A stretch of 64,000 bases of DNA from Candidozyma auris (lineage: Eukaryota; Ascomycota; Pichiomycetes; Serinales; Metschnikowiaceae), in NCBI RefSeq assembly GCF_003013715.1, contig NC_072818.1, positions 682,001 through 746,000 on the forward strand, in the 5' to 3' direction. Shown in pieces: positions 63,941 to 64,000 of this stretch (position 1 is its first letter; every line of letters starts with the position of its first letter). A model generated the notes under the pieces. It did not search any database. It was not told the DNA's origin and saw only the letters and a list, made by a program, of their open reading frames with translations. Made by a program: the position numbers and the translations under genes.

Positions 63941-63951
63941 TGGTTGCAAAT
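63941..63951 (+). promoter_or_regulatory. TGGTTGCAAAT near-match element
   Basis: One mismatch (final T) to TGGYTGCRAAA, about 70 bp past the MME1 stop, perhaps upstream of the next gene outside the window. Confidence 0.35.
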
Positions 63952-64000
63952 TATTATATGCAGGCCGATTGTCTCCCAAGGTATATAAGCTCCCCTTCAA

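Noticed and set aside
1..64000. tRNA, rRNA, snRNA, CRISPR arrays and transposons
   Set aside because: No GGTTCRANNCC B-box in a tRNA context, no U6 or U2 core, no regularly spaced repeats, and no integrase, reverse transcriptase or terminal repeats were recognised.

Overview
The window is a gene-dense stretch of nuclear chromosome from an ascomycete budding yeast. About 34 protein genes lie on both strands with short intergenic regions. I see no convincing intron, and the best-recognised products are typical Saccharomycotina proteins. The sequence itself points to the CTG-Ser clade (Candida/Clavispora/Metschnikowia group). A CTG codon occupies the invariant serine of the BUD32 catalytic loop (24869..24871), the Ser/Thr of the NSE4 C-terminal motif (60699..60701) and the conserved Ser of TIP41 (3557..3559). 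Placement nearer Clavispora, Candida auris or Metschnikowia is a guess from moderate base composition and compact layout. Leu shown at CTG codons in a standard translation should be read as Ser.

Layout. 1-9 kb: an orphan coiled-coil gene, a mitoribosomal SOD-like protein (RSM26-like), TIP41 (TOR/PP2A signalling) and GDE1 (glycerophosphocholine phosphodiesterase), whose upstream region carries two CACGTG boxes. 9-20 kb: a 2.2 kb gene-free region, then YIP1, MSM1, YTA7, SPT4 and COX18. 20-30 kb: an orphan helix-hairpin-helix protein whose stop codon overlaps that of VID30/GID1, then BUD32 (with an apparent one-base frameshift), MMM1, PCT1 and YCH1. 30-43 kb: a CRH-family cell-wall transglycosylase, a YAP1801/1802-type AP180 adaptor with a long polyQ tail, PAM18, RLP24, POP7, PHO13 and several short orphan genes. 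43-64 kb: HUL5, a mitochondrial P-loop ATPase-like protein, a Zn2Cys6 factor, a repeat protein, TMA22, YPP1, MLH1, NSE4, QRI7 and an MME1-type mitochondrial carrier. NSE4 and QRI7 overlap tail to tail.

There is no operon logic. Functions cluster loosely around mitochondria (RSM26, MSM1, COX18, MMM1, PAM18, QRI7, MME1, the P-loop protein) and membrane lipids and traffic (GDE1, PCT1, YIP1, YPP1, YAP180). BUD32 and QRI7 belong to the cytosolic and mitochondrial branches of tRNA t6A synthesis.

The most unusual signal is not a gene. An 11-bp element, TGGYTGCRAAA, recurs about 15 times, nine of them as exactly TGGCTGCGAAA. All but one of the 15 are intergenic, mostly 250-400 bp upstream of start codons and usually one per promoter region. 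It looks like the binding site of an abundant sequence-specific factor that I cannot name. No tRNA, rRNA, CRISPR array or transposon was recognised. Positions come from reading by eye; no database search was run.
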